The notes beneath the pieces were generated by a model. That model did not search any database. It worked only from the letters and a program-made list of their open reading frames with translations, and had not been told where the DNA came from. Both the position numbers and the translations under genes were made by a program. A stretch of DNA of 64,000 nt, taken from assembly GCA_009779265.1 (NCBI GenBank), contig WREP01000007.1:16623-80622 (forward strand). Direction: 5' to 3'. Shown in pieces: positions 53,819-62,244 of this stretch. This DNA comes from Betaproteobacteria bacterium. GTDB taxonomy: Bacteria > Pseudomonadota > Gammaproteobacteria > Burkholderiales > Rhodocyclaceae. How positions within the stretch are numbered: the stretch's first letter is position 1; each line of letters begins with the position of its first letter.

Positions 53819-54913
53819 TCAGATCACTTCCAGGTCGGCGCGCAGCGCGCCGGCCGATTTCATCGCCTGGAGAATGGCCAGCAGATCGAGCGGATTGGCC
53901 CCGAGCGCATTCAGCGCCTTGACCACATCGGCGAGATTAGCGCCGGCCTTGACGGTAATCAGACTGTTGCCCTCCTGCTTGACCTGGATATCGGCAGGCA
54001 TGGCAAACATCGGCTGCGCCCCCTCGACCACCACCGAGAGATTGCCGTGGGCGACGGTGCAGGCTTCGATGGTAACGCGCTGATTCATCACCACCGAGCC
54101 GGTGCGCGGATTGATAACCACCTTGGCGGCGCCGGCCATGCGGCGGATTTCCAGATTATCGACGCGGCCGAGAAAAGCCACCCGCGCCCCCTGGTCGTCC
54201 GGCACGCGCACGGCCACGCGGCGGCCATCGAGCGCCTGCGCCGTGCCCTCGCCCATGCCCTTGTTGATCGCCTCGACCACCGCCTGAGCGTTGCCGAAAT
54301 CGGTTTCATCCAGTTCGTAATAAACCAGATTGCCCTGCCCCACCGGCGTCGCCACCGCCCGCTCAACCGTCGCGCCGCCGGGAATGCGGCCCGCCGCCAG
54401 ATGATTGACCGTCACCCGCGAATTGCCGGAAGAAGCGCCAACGCCGCCGACCAGTACATTGCCCTGGGCCACCGCGTAAACCTGACCGTCGGCGCCCTTC
54501 AACTGCGTCATCAAAACCGTGCCGCCGCGCAGGCTCTTGGCGTTGCCCATCGACGAAACCGTCACGTCGATTGCCTGGCCGGGGCGAGCGAAAGGCGGCA
54601 GCGACGCGGTCAGCATCACCGCCGCGACATTTTTCAATTGCAGCTTCTGCTGCTGATCGGCACTCAGATTGACCCCCATCTGCGACAGCATGTTGCCGAT
54701 TGCCTGTGTGGTAAAGGGCGTTTGCGTCGTCTGGTCGCCGGTATTGTCGAGGCCGACCACCAGGCCGTAGCCGATCAACTGGTTATGCCGCACCCCCTGC
54801 ACCGAAGCCAGATCCTTGATGCGCTCCGCCCAAACCGGCTGGCCCCATAACGGCAGCAGCAAGGCGGCGAGCATTGCCGCCTGCCGGTACCATTTGCCGC
54901 TTTTCTCGTTCAT
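53819..54913 (-). CDS. flgI: Flagellar P-ring protein FlgI
   Basis: Forms the periplasmic P ring around the rod. The 364-residue protein has a signal peptide (about 1-29), then ERIKDLASVQGVRHNQLIGYGLVVGLDNTGDQT. The C-terminal half carries VVINPRTGSVVMNQRVTIEACTVAHGNLSVVVE and ends in LNALGANPLDLLAILQAMKSAGALRADLEVI. It is separated from flgH by a toxin-antitoxin pair and a repeat. Confidence 0.95.
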   Translation of the reverse strand: MNEKSGKWYRQAAMLAALLLPLWGQPVWAERIKDLASVQGVRHNQLIGYGLVVGLDNTGDQTTQTPFTTQAIGNMLSQMGVNLSADQQQKLQLKNVAAVMLTASLPPFARPGQAIDVTVSSMGNAKSLRGGTVLMTQLKGADGQVYAVAQGNVLVGGVGASSGNSRVTVNHLAAGRIPGGATVERAVATPVGQGNLVYYELDETDFGNAQAVVEAINKGMGEGTAQALDGRRVAVRVPDDQGARVAFLGRVDNLEIRRMAGAAKVVINPRTGSVVMNQRVTIEACTVAHGNLSVVVEGAQPMFAMPADIQVKQEGNSLITVKAGANLADVVKALNALGANPLDLLAILQAMKSAGALRADLEVI

Positions 54914-54974
54914 GCCACGCCTCCGCCGATGTTTCCCTAGGATGGCAAGACATAAGAAAGAAGCGTGCCAGGGC

Positions 54975-55077
54975 CGTAGGCTGGAATGAAGCGCAGCGCA
55001 ATCCCGGCAACGCCGCTTACTTACAATGCCGGGTTTGTGCGGCTTTGCCGCATCCCGCTACGCGGGACCAGCCTACG
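54975..55077. repeat. Intergenic palindromic repeat upstream of flgI
   Basis: The ends CGTAGGCTGG (54975-54984) and CCAGCCTACG (55068-55077) are exact inverted copies. The inside holds a GCGCAGCGCAATCCCGGC-like segment and another small hairpin (CCCGCTACGCGGG). Repeats with these ends are common between genes in betaproteobacteria. It lies between yoeB and flgI, as part of the interruption of the operon. Confidence 0.6.
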
Positions 55078-55082
55078 CCCGC

Positions 55083-55352
55083 TCAAGCCTGATAGTGGTA
55101 GCGGCAGGAAATGATGGCGATCTGTGCATCGTCCGCCTCGTACACCAGGCGATGGGTGTCATTGATGCGCCGGGACCAGAAGCCCGCGAGATTTGCCTTG
55201 AGCAGCTCGGGTTTGCCGATGCCCGCGAACGGTGTGCGCTGGGCTTCGCGGATGAGTTGGTTGATACGTTTGAGGGTTTTGCGATCCTGGCTCTGCCAGT
55301 AGACGTAATCCTCCCAGGCGTCGGGCGTAAACAGCACCCGACGCACGCTCAT
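55083..55352 (-). CDS. yoeB: YoeB-like mRNase toxin
   Basis: An 89-residue RelE-superfamily toxin of the YoeB type, which cleaves mRNA at the ribosome. It reads MSVRRVLFTPDAWEDYVYWQ at the start and KANLAGFWSRRINDTHRLVYEADD near residue 55, and ends with the catalytic region IAIISCRYHYQA. The ATG at 55352 overlaps the yefM stop. Antitoxin and toxin lie between flgH and flgI. Confidence 0.93.
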   Translation of the reverse strand: MSVRRVLFTPDAWEDYVYWQSQDRKTLKRINQLIREAQRTPFAGIGKPELLKANLAGFWSRRINDTHRLVYEADDAQIAIISCRYHYQA

Positions 55353-55609
55353 TCCCCGCTCTCGGCGAGTTGGCATTCCTTTGCCTTGCCGCTGCGCAAT
55401 TGCGCGATCGAGCGTTCAAGATGCAAGGCATTGGCCGGTGAACGCAGCAAATAAACGGTTTCCATCAAGCTGTCGTAATACGCCTGCGACATGACCACCG
55501 CATTCGGCGCATCGCGGCGCGTGATGAGGGTCACGTCGGCATCGTCGACCACCCGGTCGATCACGCTCTTCAGGTTGCTGCGCGCATCCGAGAAATGAAT
55601 GGTTTGCAT
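55349..55609 (-). CDS. yefM: YefM-like antitoxin
   Basis: An 86-residue Phd/YefM antitoxin that neutralises YoeB and represses its own operon. The N-terminal DNA-binding fold is visible as FSDARSNLKSVIDRVVDDADVTLITRRDAPNAVVMSQAYYDSLMETVYLL, followed by a flexible acidic C terminus. The ATG follows GAGG, with a TGTACA operator just upstream. Confidence 0.93.
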   Translation of the reverse strand: MQTIHFSDARSNLKSVIDRVVDDADVTLITRRDAPNAVVMSQAYYDSLMETVYLLRSPANALHLERSIAQLRSGKAKECQLAESGE

Positions 55610-55632
55610 GGACGCCTCATATGTGCTTTTAG

Positions 55633-55640
55633 TTGTACAA
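55633..55640. promoter_or_regulatory. Probable YefM-YoeB operator
   Basis: TTGTACAA is a perfect 8-bp palindrome 24 bases upstream of the yefM start. YefM-YoeB complexes are known to repress their operon through palindromes with the core TGTACA, so this is a likely autoregulatory site. Only one copy is seen. Confidence 0.6.
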
Positions 55641-55717
55641 GTTTAGCAATTCCATGAGATCAAGGCCAACATGGCCCGATTCACCGCAGGCGGCGTTCGG
55701 TCTTGAATCAAAACCGC

Positions 55718-56380
55718 TCAGAACGGCAAGACGTTCAGGAAGAAGCGCGCCAGCCAGGCCATGGCCGTGCTTTCGCTGGCCTGGCCAGAGGATTTGTACT
55801 CGATGCGGGCGTCGGCCACCGACGACGACGGGACGGAGTTGTTGCTGTCGATGAAGCTGGGATTGACGACGCCGGAGACGCGGACATATTCCTGCCCCTG
55901 GCCGATGGCTACCTGCTTCTCGCCGGAGACCAGGAGATTGCCGTTGGGCAGGACGTCGATGACGGTGACCGAGATGTTGCCGGTAAAGACGTTGTTGTTG
56001 GCCGCCTGACCGCCGCCGCTGAAGGTGTTGCTGCTGCCGGCGTCCAGTCCCATGCCGAGCAGCCCCTTGCCGGGCAGGCCGGACATCGAGTTGACCGAGG
56101 CATTGACGCTGCCGGTTTTGTTCACCTTGCTGTTGGACGAGGCGGTGGCGTTGGTGTTTTCGACAATCCTGATGCTGATCGTGTCGCCGACGTAGCGCGC
56201 CCGACGATCCTCGAACAGCGGCCGGCTCTGGCCGGGCTGCCAGATGGCGCCGTTGGCGGCTTGCACTTCGTTGCGCAGCGGCGGGCGCACGGTCATCGGC
56301 TGATGAACATTGGTCGGCGGCACCGTCGTGCAGCCGGCGGCCAGCAGCAGGCCGGCGATGACAAGGGCAAACCGTTTCAT
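55718..56380 (-). CDS. flgH: Flagellar L-ring lipoprotein FlgH
   Basis: Forms the outer-membrane L ring. The 220-residue protein has a lipoprotein signal (LLLAAGC, cysteine near residue 16), WQPGQSRPLFEDRRARYVGDTISIRIVENTNATASSNSKV near residue 52 and the end VNPSFIDSNNSVPSSSVADARIEYKSSGQASESTAMAWLARFFLNVLPF. It follows flgG by 9 bases. Downstream lies the YefM-YoeB pair. Confidence 0.95.
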   Translation of the reverse strand: MKRFALVIAGLLLAAGCTTVPPTNVHQPMTVRPPLRNEVQAANGAIWQPGQSRPLFEDRRARYVGDTISIRIVENTNATASSNSKVNKTGSVNASVNSMSGLPGKGLLGMGLDAGSSNTFSGGGQAANNNVFTGNISVTVIDVLPNGNLLVSGEKQVAIGQGQEYVRVSGVVNPSFIDSNNSVPSSSVADARIEYKSSGQASESTAMAWLARFFLNVLPF

Positions 56381-56389
56381 GGCATCACC

Positions 56390-57172
56390 TCACAGTTGCG
56401 TCAGGCGGCCGAGCATGGCGTCGGATGTCGACACGACCTTGGAGTTGAGTTCGTAGGCGCGCTGGGTCTGGATCATGGTCACCAGTTCCTCGGCCACATT
56501 GACGTTGGAGGTTTCGACATAGAACTGCTCGACCTGGCCGGCGCCGTTACTGCCCGGCGTGTTGGGCGTCGGCGCGCCACTCGACGAGGTTTCGAGGAAG
56601 AGGTTCTGGCCGATGCCGAGCAGGCCCGCCGGGTTGATGAAGGTGGCCACCTGGATGCTGCCGATTTCGACGGAGCCGGTAACGCCGGCCTGGGTGATCG
56701 AGACGGTGCCGTCGAGGCCGACGGAAACGGCAATGGCATCGGCGGGAATGGTGATATTGGGTTGCAGCGGATAGCCGTCGGGGGTGACGATCTGGCCCTG
56801 GTCGTCTTTCTGGAAGGAACCGTCGCGCGTATAGGCGGTGGTGCCGTCGGGCAGCAGGATCTGGAAGAAGCCGTGGCCCTGGATGGCGACATCGAGCGGG
56901 TTGTCGGTTTTCTGGATGTTGCCCTGGGTGAATAGCCGGGCGACGGCGACCGGCTTGGCGCCGGTGCCGAGTTGCAGGCCGGTCGGCACCTGGTTTTGTT
57001 GCGAGGTCTGCGAGCCGGGCTGGCGCAGGGTCTGGTAGAGCAAATCCTCGAATACCGCGCGTCCCCGCTTGAAGCCATTGGTGCTGACGTTGGCCAGGTT
57101 GTTGGCGATGACGTCGAGTTGGGTCTGCTGGGCGTCGAGGCCGGTGCGGGCAATCCACAGGGAACGGATCAT
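56390..57172 (-). CDS. flgG: Distal rod protein FlgG
   Basis: Forms the distal rod. The 260-residue protein has the N-terminal [41 protein letters not shown] and the C-terminal [38 protein letters not shown], with the usual middle domain ([28 protein letters not shown]). It sits in the usual place between flgF and flgH. Confidence 0.96.
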   Translation of the reverse strand: MIRSLWIARTGLDAQQTQLDVIANNLANVSTNGFKRGRAVFEDLLYQTLRQPGSQTSQQNQVPTGLQLGTGAKPVAVARLFTQGNIQKTDNPLDVAIQGHGFFQILLPDGTTAYTRDGSFQKDDQGQIVTPDGYPLQPNITIPADAIAVSVGLDGTVSITQAGVTGSVEIGSIQVATFINPAGLLGIGQNLFLETSSSGAPTPNTPGSNGAGQVEQFYVETSNVNVAEELVTMIQTQRAYELNSKVVSTSDAMLGRLTQL

Positions 57173-57185
57173 GATTCAAGTCCTC

Positions 57186-57929
57186 TCAGGCATTCAGCGA
57201 CAGCAACTGGTCGGCGCGCTGGGCATTGGTATCGGCGGTCTGCAACAGCTTGATCTGCATTTCGAACTGGCGCGACAGGCTGATGAGATTCACCATCGCG
57301 TCGGTGACATTGACATTGCTGCCTTCCAGCGTGCCAGGGGCGAGCGTGACATTTTCGTCGACCGGCGCCGGCTGGCCGCTACGCAGGCGGAAGAGGCCAT
57401 CGCCGCCGCGCACCAGATCTTCTTCCGGCGGATTGACGAGCTTGATGCGGCCGAGCACGTTGGTGGCGTTCTGCTCGCCGAAAGTCTGAATCACCGATAC
57501 CGTGCCGTCGAAGCCGATGGAGATGTTGTTGTCCGGCGGGATGCTGATGGCGCCGCCGTCGCCGGCCACGGTATGGCCGGCCTTGGTGCGCAACAGGCCA
57601 TCGACATCCACTTGCAAGCCGCCGGCGCGGCTGTAGGCTTCGCTGCCGTCGGGCATTTGCAGGGCAATCCAGCCCTTGCCCTGCACCGCGACATCGAGAC
57701 TGTTGCCGGTGAACATCAGCGGCCCTTGGTCGAATACGTCGGTGACCGAGGCATCGACGGTGAAGGCGCGCGTCGGCATGCCCTCGCCGACCACCGGCAC
57801 AGCGCGGAAGCGGTGTTCCTGCGCCTTGAAGCCGACGGTGGTGGCGTTGGCCAAATTGTTGGCGGTGCCGGCCTGCTGCATGAACACATGCTTGGCGCCG
57901 GTCATCGCGGTGTAGATCAGGCGATCCAT
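57186..57929 (-). CDS. flgF: Proximal rod protein FlgF
   Basis: The 247-residue rod subunit has MDRLIYTAMTGAKHVFMQQAGTANNLANATTVGFKAQEHRF at the start, LDVAVQGKGWIALQMPDGSEAYSRAGGLQVD in the middle and a helical C terminus (EGSNVNVTDAMVNLISLSRQFEMQIKLLQTAD). It follows flgE by 22 bases. Confidence 0.95.
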   Translation of the reverse strand: MDRLIYTAMTGAKHVFMQQAGTANNLANATTVGFKAQEHRFRAVPVVGEGMPTRAFTVDASVTDVFDQGPLMFTGNSLDVAVQGKGWIALQMPDGSEAYSRAGGLQVDVDGLLRTKAGHTVAGDGGAISIPPDNNISIGFDGTVSVIQTFGEQNATNVLGRIKLVNPPEEDLVRGGDGLFRLRSGQPAPVDENVTLAPGTLEGSNVNVTDAMVNLISLSRQFEMQIKLLQTADTNAQRADQLLSLNA

Positions 57930-57951
57930 GATCGTCGCTCAGGCCGTCGGA

Positions 57952-59259
57952 TCAGCGCAGATTGACCAGGGTCTGCATGACCTGATCCTGGGTCTTGATC
58001 GACTGGGCATTGGCCTGATAGTTGCGCTGGAAGGTGATGAGATTGACCAGCTCGGCGGTCAGGTCGACGTTCGATTCCTCGACCGAGAAGGCATGCAGCA
58101 GGCCGCGTCCGGAAGTGAGCGGCGAATCGGTCAGCGCCGGGCCGGAGTCGCTGGTCTCGATCCACTGGTTGTTGCCGATCGAGCGCAAGCCGTTCGGGTT
58201 GGCGAAGGTGGTCAGCACCACCTGACCCTGATCGAGGCTCTTGCCGTTGCTGTAGTTGCCCTTGACGATGCCATCCTCGGTGACCGAGAGGCTGACGAAA
58301 ACGCCGGCCGCGTAACCGTCCTGTTCCAGGCTGTTGGTGCCGACCGCGTTGCCGTACTGGGTGCTGCCGCCGAAGTCGATCGGGAAGCTCTGCAAGCCGA
58401 GCGCCCCATTCACCAGCCCCTGGCTGGTCATGACGTCGTCCATGTTGATCGCCACGGTCATCGGGCTGCCGCTGACGAGGCGGCCATTGGTGTCGAAGGT
58501 CAAGGTGCCGACCGGGCCGCCGCCGCCATTGATGTTCTGGTTGGTGGTGCCGTCGACGGTGGCATAGACATCCCATTCGCCAACGCCGCCAGTCTTGACG
58601 AAATAAAAGCTGAAGACGTGCGGATTGCCCAGCGTGTCGAAGATCGTCAGACCCGTCGAATAATTGTAGGTCGTCGGATCTGGCGTGAAGCTGTTGAGGT
58701 CGCCGGGCGCGCCGCCATCGACCCAAGGCGAGGCGGGCGGGGTAAAGCGCGAGTCGAGGTTGAGATTGGCCTTGATGCCGTTGAAGGAGGCGCTGGAATT
58801 CATGCCCGTCGCCTGCGGCGTCAGATAGGCGGCGGAAACCTGCAAGGGGACGATGCTGCGGGTAACCATGCCATTGATGATGCTGTAGCCGGTCAGCACG
58901 CAGCCTTGGTCGTTGACGATGTAGCCGCTCTTGTCGAGATGGAACTGGCCGTTGCGGGTATAGGTGACGGCGCCGTTGTTGTCCATGCGGAAAAAGCCGC
59001 CGCCGTTGATGGCGATGTCCAGCGGATTATTGGTGGTGGAGATATTGCCCTGGGTAAATTGCTGCTGGATCGCCATCAGATTGGCGCCAATGCCGATCTG
59101 GTTGGCGCCGGTGCCGTTCAGCGCCGCGGCATAGACGTCGGCGAAGTGGGCGACCCCGGCCTTGTAGCCGACCGTGCTGGAGTTGGCGATGTTGTGGCTG
59201 GTGGCGTCGATGGCCTTGGAAGAGACGTTGAGGCCGCTCAGTGCTTGTTGGAATGCCAT
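57952..59259 (-). CDS. flgE: Flagellar hook protein FlgE
   Basis: The hook subunit. The 435-residue protein has MAFQQALSGLNVSSKAIDATSHNIANSSTVGYKAG at the N terminus, LDIAINGGGFFRMDNNGAVTYTRNGQFHLDKSGYIVND near residue 78, variable D2-type beta domains (about 150-350) and ESNVDLTAELVNLITFQRNYQANAQSIKTQDQVMQTLVNL at the C terminus. Confidence 0.96.
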   Translation of the reverse strand: MAFQQALSGLNVSSKAIDATSHNIANSSTVGYKAGVAHFADVYAAALNGTGANQIGIGANLMAIQQQFTQGNISTTNNPLDIAINGGGFFRMDNNGAVTYTRNGQFHLDKSGYIVNDQGCVLTGYSIINGMVTRSIVPLQVSAAYLTPQATGMNSSASFNGIKANLNLDSRFTPPASPWVDGGAPGDLNSFTPDPTTYNYSTGLTIFDTLGNPHVFSFYFVKTGGVGEWDVYATVDGTTNQNINGGGGPVGTLTFDTNGRLVSGSPMTVAINMDDVMTSQGLVNGALGLQSFPIDFGGSTQYGNAVGTNSLEQDGYAAGVFVSLSVTEDGIVKGNYSNGKSLDQGQVVLTTFANPNGLRSIGNNQWIETSDSGPALTDSPLTSGRGLLHAFSVEESNVDLTAELVNLITFQRNYQANAQSIKTQDQVMQTLVNLR

Positions 59260-59272
59260 TTTCTTACCTCAT

Positions 59273-59959
59273 TCAGAGAATTTGCTGAACATCCTGGAAG
59301 GCCACCGTACCGAGCGAACCCAGTTCCAGGAGGAATCCATCCTTACCCCGGGTCACAGCAGAAACCATGCCAATCTGCATGGGGGCGCCGTCGACCTTCT
59401 GGCCGCCGTAGCTGGCGGCAATGCTGAAGCTGTATTGGCCGTTGGGCAGCAGATTGTCTTCGGCATCCGTGCCATCCCAGACGAAATAGAAGTTGCCGCC
59501 AGCGTCGCGCCTGCCGAGATCTTCGACCTGGACGACCTTGCCGCTGGCGTCCCTGATCGTCAGTTGCACACTGTCGGCCGGACCGGCCAGCCAAACGCCG
59601 CCGACCGACTGACCATCGACCATCGGCAAACCGTTGCCGGCAATCATCACATTTTTGCCGATCAGGTTGGCCGACTGCATCGCCAGCGCCTCGTTGTAGC
59701 CGGTCAACAGTTGGCCGAGCGAGGCGTTCAAGTGCTCGATGCCGGTCACCGTGCTCAACTGCGCCATCTGCGTGGTGACCTGGGCATTGTCGAGCGGATT
59801 CAAAGGGTCCTGGTTGCGCATCTGCGCCATCAGGAGCGTCAGGAAGCGGGTTTCCACCTCCGCCGCCGTCGATCCCGATGGCGTGTTGGTTCTGCCGCCG
59901 GCCTTGGTGAGCAGATCGGCCGCATTGGCGGCGGCGTTGCTGGTGTCGATGGTAGCCAT
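59273..59959 (-). CDS. flgD: Hook assembly scaffold FlgD
   Basis: The cap required for hook polymerisation. The 228-residue protein has FLTLLMAQMRNQDPLNPLDNAQVTTQMAQLSTVTGIEHLN near residue 34 and a C-terminal FlgD Ig-like/Tudor part (YFVWDGTDAEDNLLPNGQYSFSIAASYGG). It follows flgC by 17 bases. Confidence 0.95.
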   Translation of the reverse strand: MATIDTSNAAANAADLLTKAGGRTNTPSGSTAAEVETRFLTLLMAQMRNQDPLNPLDNAQVTTQMAQLSTVTGIEHLNASLGQLLTGYNEALAMQSANLIGKNVMIAGNGLPMVDGQSVGGVWLAGPADSVQLTIRDASGKVVQVEDLGRRDAGGNFYFVWDGTDAEDNLLPNGQYSFSIAASYGGQKVDGAPMQIGMVSAVTRGKDGFLLELGSLGTVAFQDVQQIL

Positions 59960-59976
59960 GTCTATCTCCTGTCAGC

Positions 59977-60387
59977 TCAGTTCTGGGCGATCTGCAAGGT
60001 GCGCAACAGCATCGCCTTGGCGGTGTTCATCACCTCGACGTTGGTCTGGTAGGAACGCGAGGCGGAAATCATGTTGGTCATTTCCTCGACCACGTCGACA
60101 TTGGCAAAGGCGACATAGCCCTTGTCGTCGGCGGCCGGATTCTTCGGGTCGTACACCATGCGCGGCGGGGCCGCGCTGTCGACCACCTGACGCACGCGCA
60201 CGCCCTTGGACAAGTCGTCGTTGGCCATCGGCGTCGCCTCGAACACCACCTGCTTGGCGTGGTAAGGCTGGCCGTTGGCGGAAACGATGCTGTCGGCGTT
60301 GGCCAGATTGGAAGCCACGGCATTGAGGCGCATCGACTGCGCCGTCATGGCGCTCGACGAAACCTTAAAGACGGTAAATAGACTCAT
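59977..60387 (-). CDS. flgC: Proximal rod protein FlgC
   Basis: The 136-residue rod subunit has FKVSSSAMTAQSMRLNAVASNLANADSIVSANGQPYHAKQVVFEA at the start and PKNPAADDKGYVAFANVDVVEEMTNMISASRSYQTNVEVMNTAKAMLLRTLQIAQN at the end, as usual for FlgC. It follows flgB by 11 bases. Confidence 0.96.
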   Translation of the reverse strand: MSLFTVFKVSSSAMTAQSMRLNAVASNLANADSIVSANGQPYHAKQVVFEATPMANDDLSKGVRVRQVVDSAAPPRMVYDPKNPAADDKGYVAFANVDVVEEMTNMISASRSYQTNVEVMNTAKAMLLRTLQIAQN

Positions 60388-60398
60388 GCCACCTCTCC

Positions 60399-60809
60399 TT
60401 AACCGTTGGTCGGCGCAATCGCGTTGCGCAGGCCCTTGAACTTGTCGCCGATCAGTTGCGTCAAAATCTGGTACTGCATGGCGTTCTCGGCAATCTGCGC
60501 CCGCTCCACATCCATATCCACGGTATTGCCATCGACCGCCGACTGGACATCCTGACGGAACAATAATTGCGCCGGCCCGCCGTTGCCGTTGCCGGCAAGA
60601 TGTGCCGGCGCCGTCCGGGCCATTTCGATGCCGCCAGCGTCCAGCCGACCGCCGAGAGCATTCTTCATGGCGGTGGCGAAATCGAAATCGCGCGCCTTGT
60701 AGTGCGGCGTGTCGGCATTGGCGATGTTCGAAGCCAGCACCTGATGGCGCTGCGTGCGCAAATTCAGGGCCTGGCTGTAAACCTCGACATTCTTGGCAAT
60801 GGCATTCAT
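60399..60809 (-). CDS. flgB: Proximal rod protein FlgB
   Basis: The first gene of the flg operon. The 136-residue rod subunit has LNLRTQRHQVLASNIANADTPHYKARDFDFATAMKNAL near residue 14 and the C-terminal VDGNTVDMDVERAQIAENAMQYQILTQLIGDKFKGLRNAI. The ATG at 60809 gives the usual start. A sigma-54 promoter lies 33 bases upstream. Confidence 0.95.
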   Translation of the reverse strand: MNAIAKNVEVYSQALNLRTQRHQVLASNIANADTPHYKARDFDFATAMKNALGGRLDAGGIEMARTAPAHLAGNGNGGPAQLLFRQDVQSAVDGNTVDMDVERAQIAENAMQYQILTQLIGDKFKGLRNAIAPTNG

Positions 60810-60841
60810 GGCGTGATGTTCCCGTTGATCCACCCGAACGA

Positions 60842-60858
60842 AAGCATCCTTCGTGCCA
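60842..60858 (-). promoter_or_regulatory. Sigma-54 promoter of the flg operon
   Basis: On the minus strand, TGGCACGAAGGATGCTT matches TGGCACG-N4-TTGCW with one mismatch and exact spacing. It lies 33 bases upstream of the flgB ATG. It would drive flgBCDEFGHIJ, with flgKL probably boosted by a separate sigma-28 site. Confidence 0.8.
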
Positions 60859-60902
60859 TGTGCCATTTCATGTCGCTCCCGCCACGCTTTTCTCCCTCCC
60901 TT

Positions 60903-61144
60903 GGAGGTTGTCGCGAAAGGCTCAATCCGCGCCCTTGAAGCCCCTCCCCCCTCGCGGGGGAGGGGTTGGGGAGAGGGGGAGGTTCACCGAAGAAAGGTGC
61001 ATTCCCCGTCACTCCTGCCCGTGAAGCGGCGTATGCCAGCGCGATGGACGAACCAGCCGCCGTCTCACTTGCCGCCTCCCCCTCTCCCCCGGCCCCTCCC
61101 ACGCGCGGGGGGAGGGGAGCGTCAAGCTTTCGCGACAGCCTCCA
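60903..61144. repeat. Outer inverted repeat around repeat copy 3
   Basis: TGGAGGTTGTCGCGAAAG (60902-60919) is inverted with one mismatch at 61127-61144 and encloses repeat copy 3. As with copy 2, an inner palindromic element sits between the arms of an unrelated outer palindrome. The 413-base gap between flgB and flgA holds this nested repeat and the flgB promoter, but no gene. Confidence 0.65.
60940..61120 (+). repeat. Dispersed GC-palindromic repeat, copy 3 (diverged)
   Basis: C/G-rich inverted arms (about 60940-60983 and 61074-61120) like those at 25613 and 28161, but in the opposite orientation. The core is only partly shared: the block around ATGCCAGCGCGATGGACG and AACCAGCCGCCGTCTC is conserved, and the rest differs. 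It separates flgB from flgA. Confidence 0.75.
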
Positions 61145-61222
61145 GGCGAAGGGGAGGGGCAGGGAGGGGTTGCCGTCCACTGTCCCTTTCCCCCACCGCG
61201 CCCGATCAGGCACAATGGCGGA

Positions 61223-61897
61223 ATGCTGCGCCGCCTCTTTTTTCTCTGCCTCCTGCTGCCCGCTCTGACCATCGCTGCCGAGGTCGATACGGTCATCGAC
61301 ACCGCCGAACGCTATGTCCGGCTGCAAACCAAGGGCATGCCGGGCCAGGTCAAGATCACCATGGGCCGGCTCGATGTCGAGCGCCTGCCGCCCTGCTCGG
61401 CGCATGAAGCCTACACCCCGCCCGGCACGCGCCTGAGCGGGCAAGCCTATATCGGCGTCCGCTGCCTCGGGCCAAATATCTGGAGCGTGCTGGTGCCGGT
61501 ACAAATTGCCGTGACCGGCAATTATGTCGTCACCGCCCGCCCGCTCGGCGCCGGCCAGGTTCTCCAGGAAGGCGACATCAGCGAGCTCTCCGGCGATCTG
61601 GCCACGCTGCCCAGCGGCGTCGTCGGCTCGGCCGCCGAGGCCGTCGGCAAAACCCTGCGCAATGCGCTGGGTGCCGGCCAGCCGCTGCGCAATGATCAAC
61701 TGCTGGCGCCGCTGGTCATCCGTCAGAGCCAGAGCGTCCGCGTCATCTCCCGTGGCGCAGGCTTCGCCGTCAGCGGCGAGGGCCGGGCGCTCAACAACGC
61801 CAGCGAAGGTCAGGTCGTGCAGGTGCGCATAAGCTCCAGCAACCAGACAATCAGCGGCATCGCCAAGGCCGACGGCACCGTCGAAGTGGGGTTTTAA
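61223..61897 (+). CDS. flgA: P-ring assembly chaperone FlgA
   Basis: The periplasmic chaperone for FlgI. The 224-residue protein has a signal peptide (about 1-19, LLPALTIAAE) and a C-terminal SAF-like domain (ARPLGAGQVLQEGDIS near residue 106, then VIRQSQSVRVISRGAGFAVSGEGRALNNASEGQVVQVRISSS). It diverges from flgB across a nested repeat and is followed by flgM. Confidence 0.92.
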   Translation: MLRRLFFLCLLLPALTIAAEVDTVIDTAERYVRLQTKGMPGQVKITMGRLDVERLPPCSAHEAYTPPGTRLSGQAYIGVRCLGPNIWSVLVPVQIAVTGNYVVTARPLGAGQVLQEGDISELSGDLATLPSGVVGSAAEAVGKTLRNALGAGQPLRNDQLLAPLVIRQSQSVRVISRGAGFAVSGEGRALNNASEGQVVQVRISSSNQTISGIAKADGTVEVGF

Positions 61898-61899
61898 GC

Positions 61900-61926
61900 T
61901 AAAGTTCCCGCCATTCCCGCCGTTAA
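61900..61926 (+). promoter_or_regulatory. Sigma-28 promoter of flgM
   Basis: TAAAGTTC, 11 bases, then GCCGTTAA matches the FliA consensus with two mismatches and exact spacing. It lies just after the flgA stop and 37 bases before flgM, where a FliA-dependent promoter for the anti-sigma factor is expected. Confidence 0.8.
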
Positions 61927-61962
61927 ACGAGACAGGACATAAAGCATCGGAAAATCATCATC

Positions 61963-62244
61963 ATGAAGATCGACAGTTCATACAAACCCGCGGCCGCCGC
62001 CATCGCCCCCAAGGCGCCGGCAGCCCAGACGGCGCCGGCAGCCGGCGCGAAAGAGGCGGTCCAGCTCAGCCCGCTGGCCGGCAGCCTGCGCGGCGGCGAA
62101 GCGCCGCCGGTCAACGCCGCGCGCATTGCCGAAATCAAGCAAGCCATCAGCGAGGGCCGCTTCAAGATCAACCCGGAAGCCATCGCCGACCGCCTCATCG
62201 AATCCGCCCGCGATCTGGTCAGCGCCAGCCGCCGCGAAGCCTGA
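61963..62244 (+). CDS. flgM: Anti-sigma-28 factor FlgM
   Basis: Holds FliA inactive until the hook is complete, then is exported through it. The 93-residue protein has a disordered Ala/Pro-rich N-terminal half and the conserved sigma-binding helices VNAARIAEIKQAISEGRFKINPEAIADRLIESARDL. Its stop overlaps the flgN ATG. Confidence 0.93.
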   Translation: MKIDSSYKPAAAAIAPKAPAAQTAPAAGAKEAVQLSPLAGSLRGGEAPPVNAARIAEIKQAISEGRFKINPEAIADRLIESARDLVSASRREA

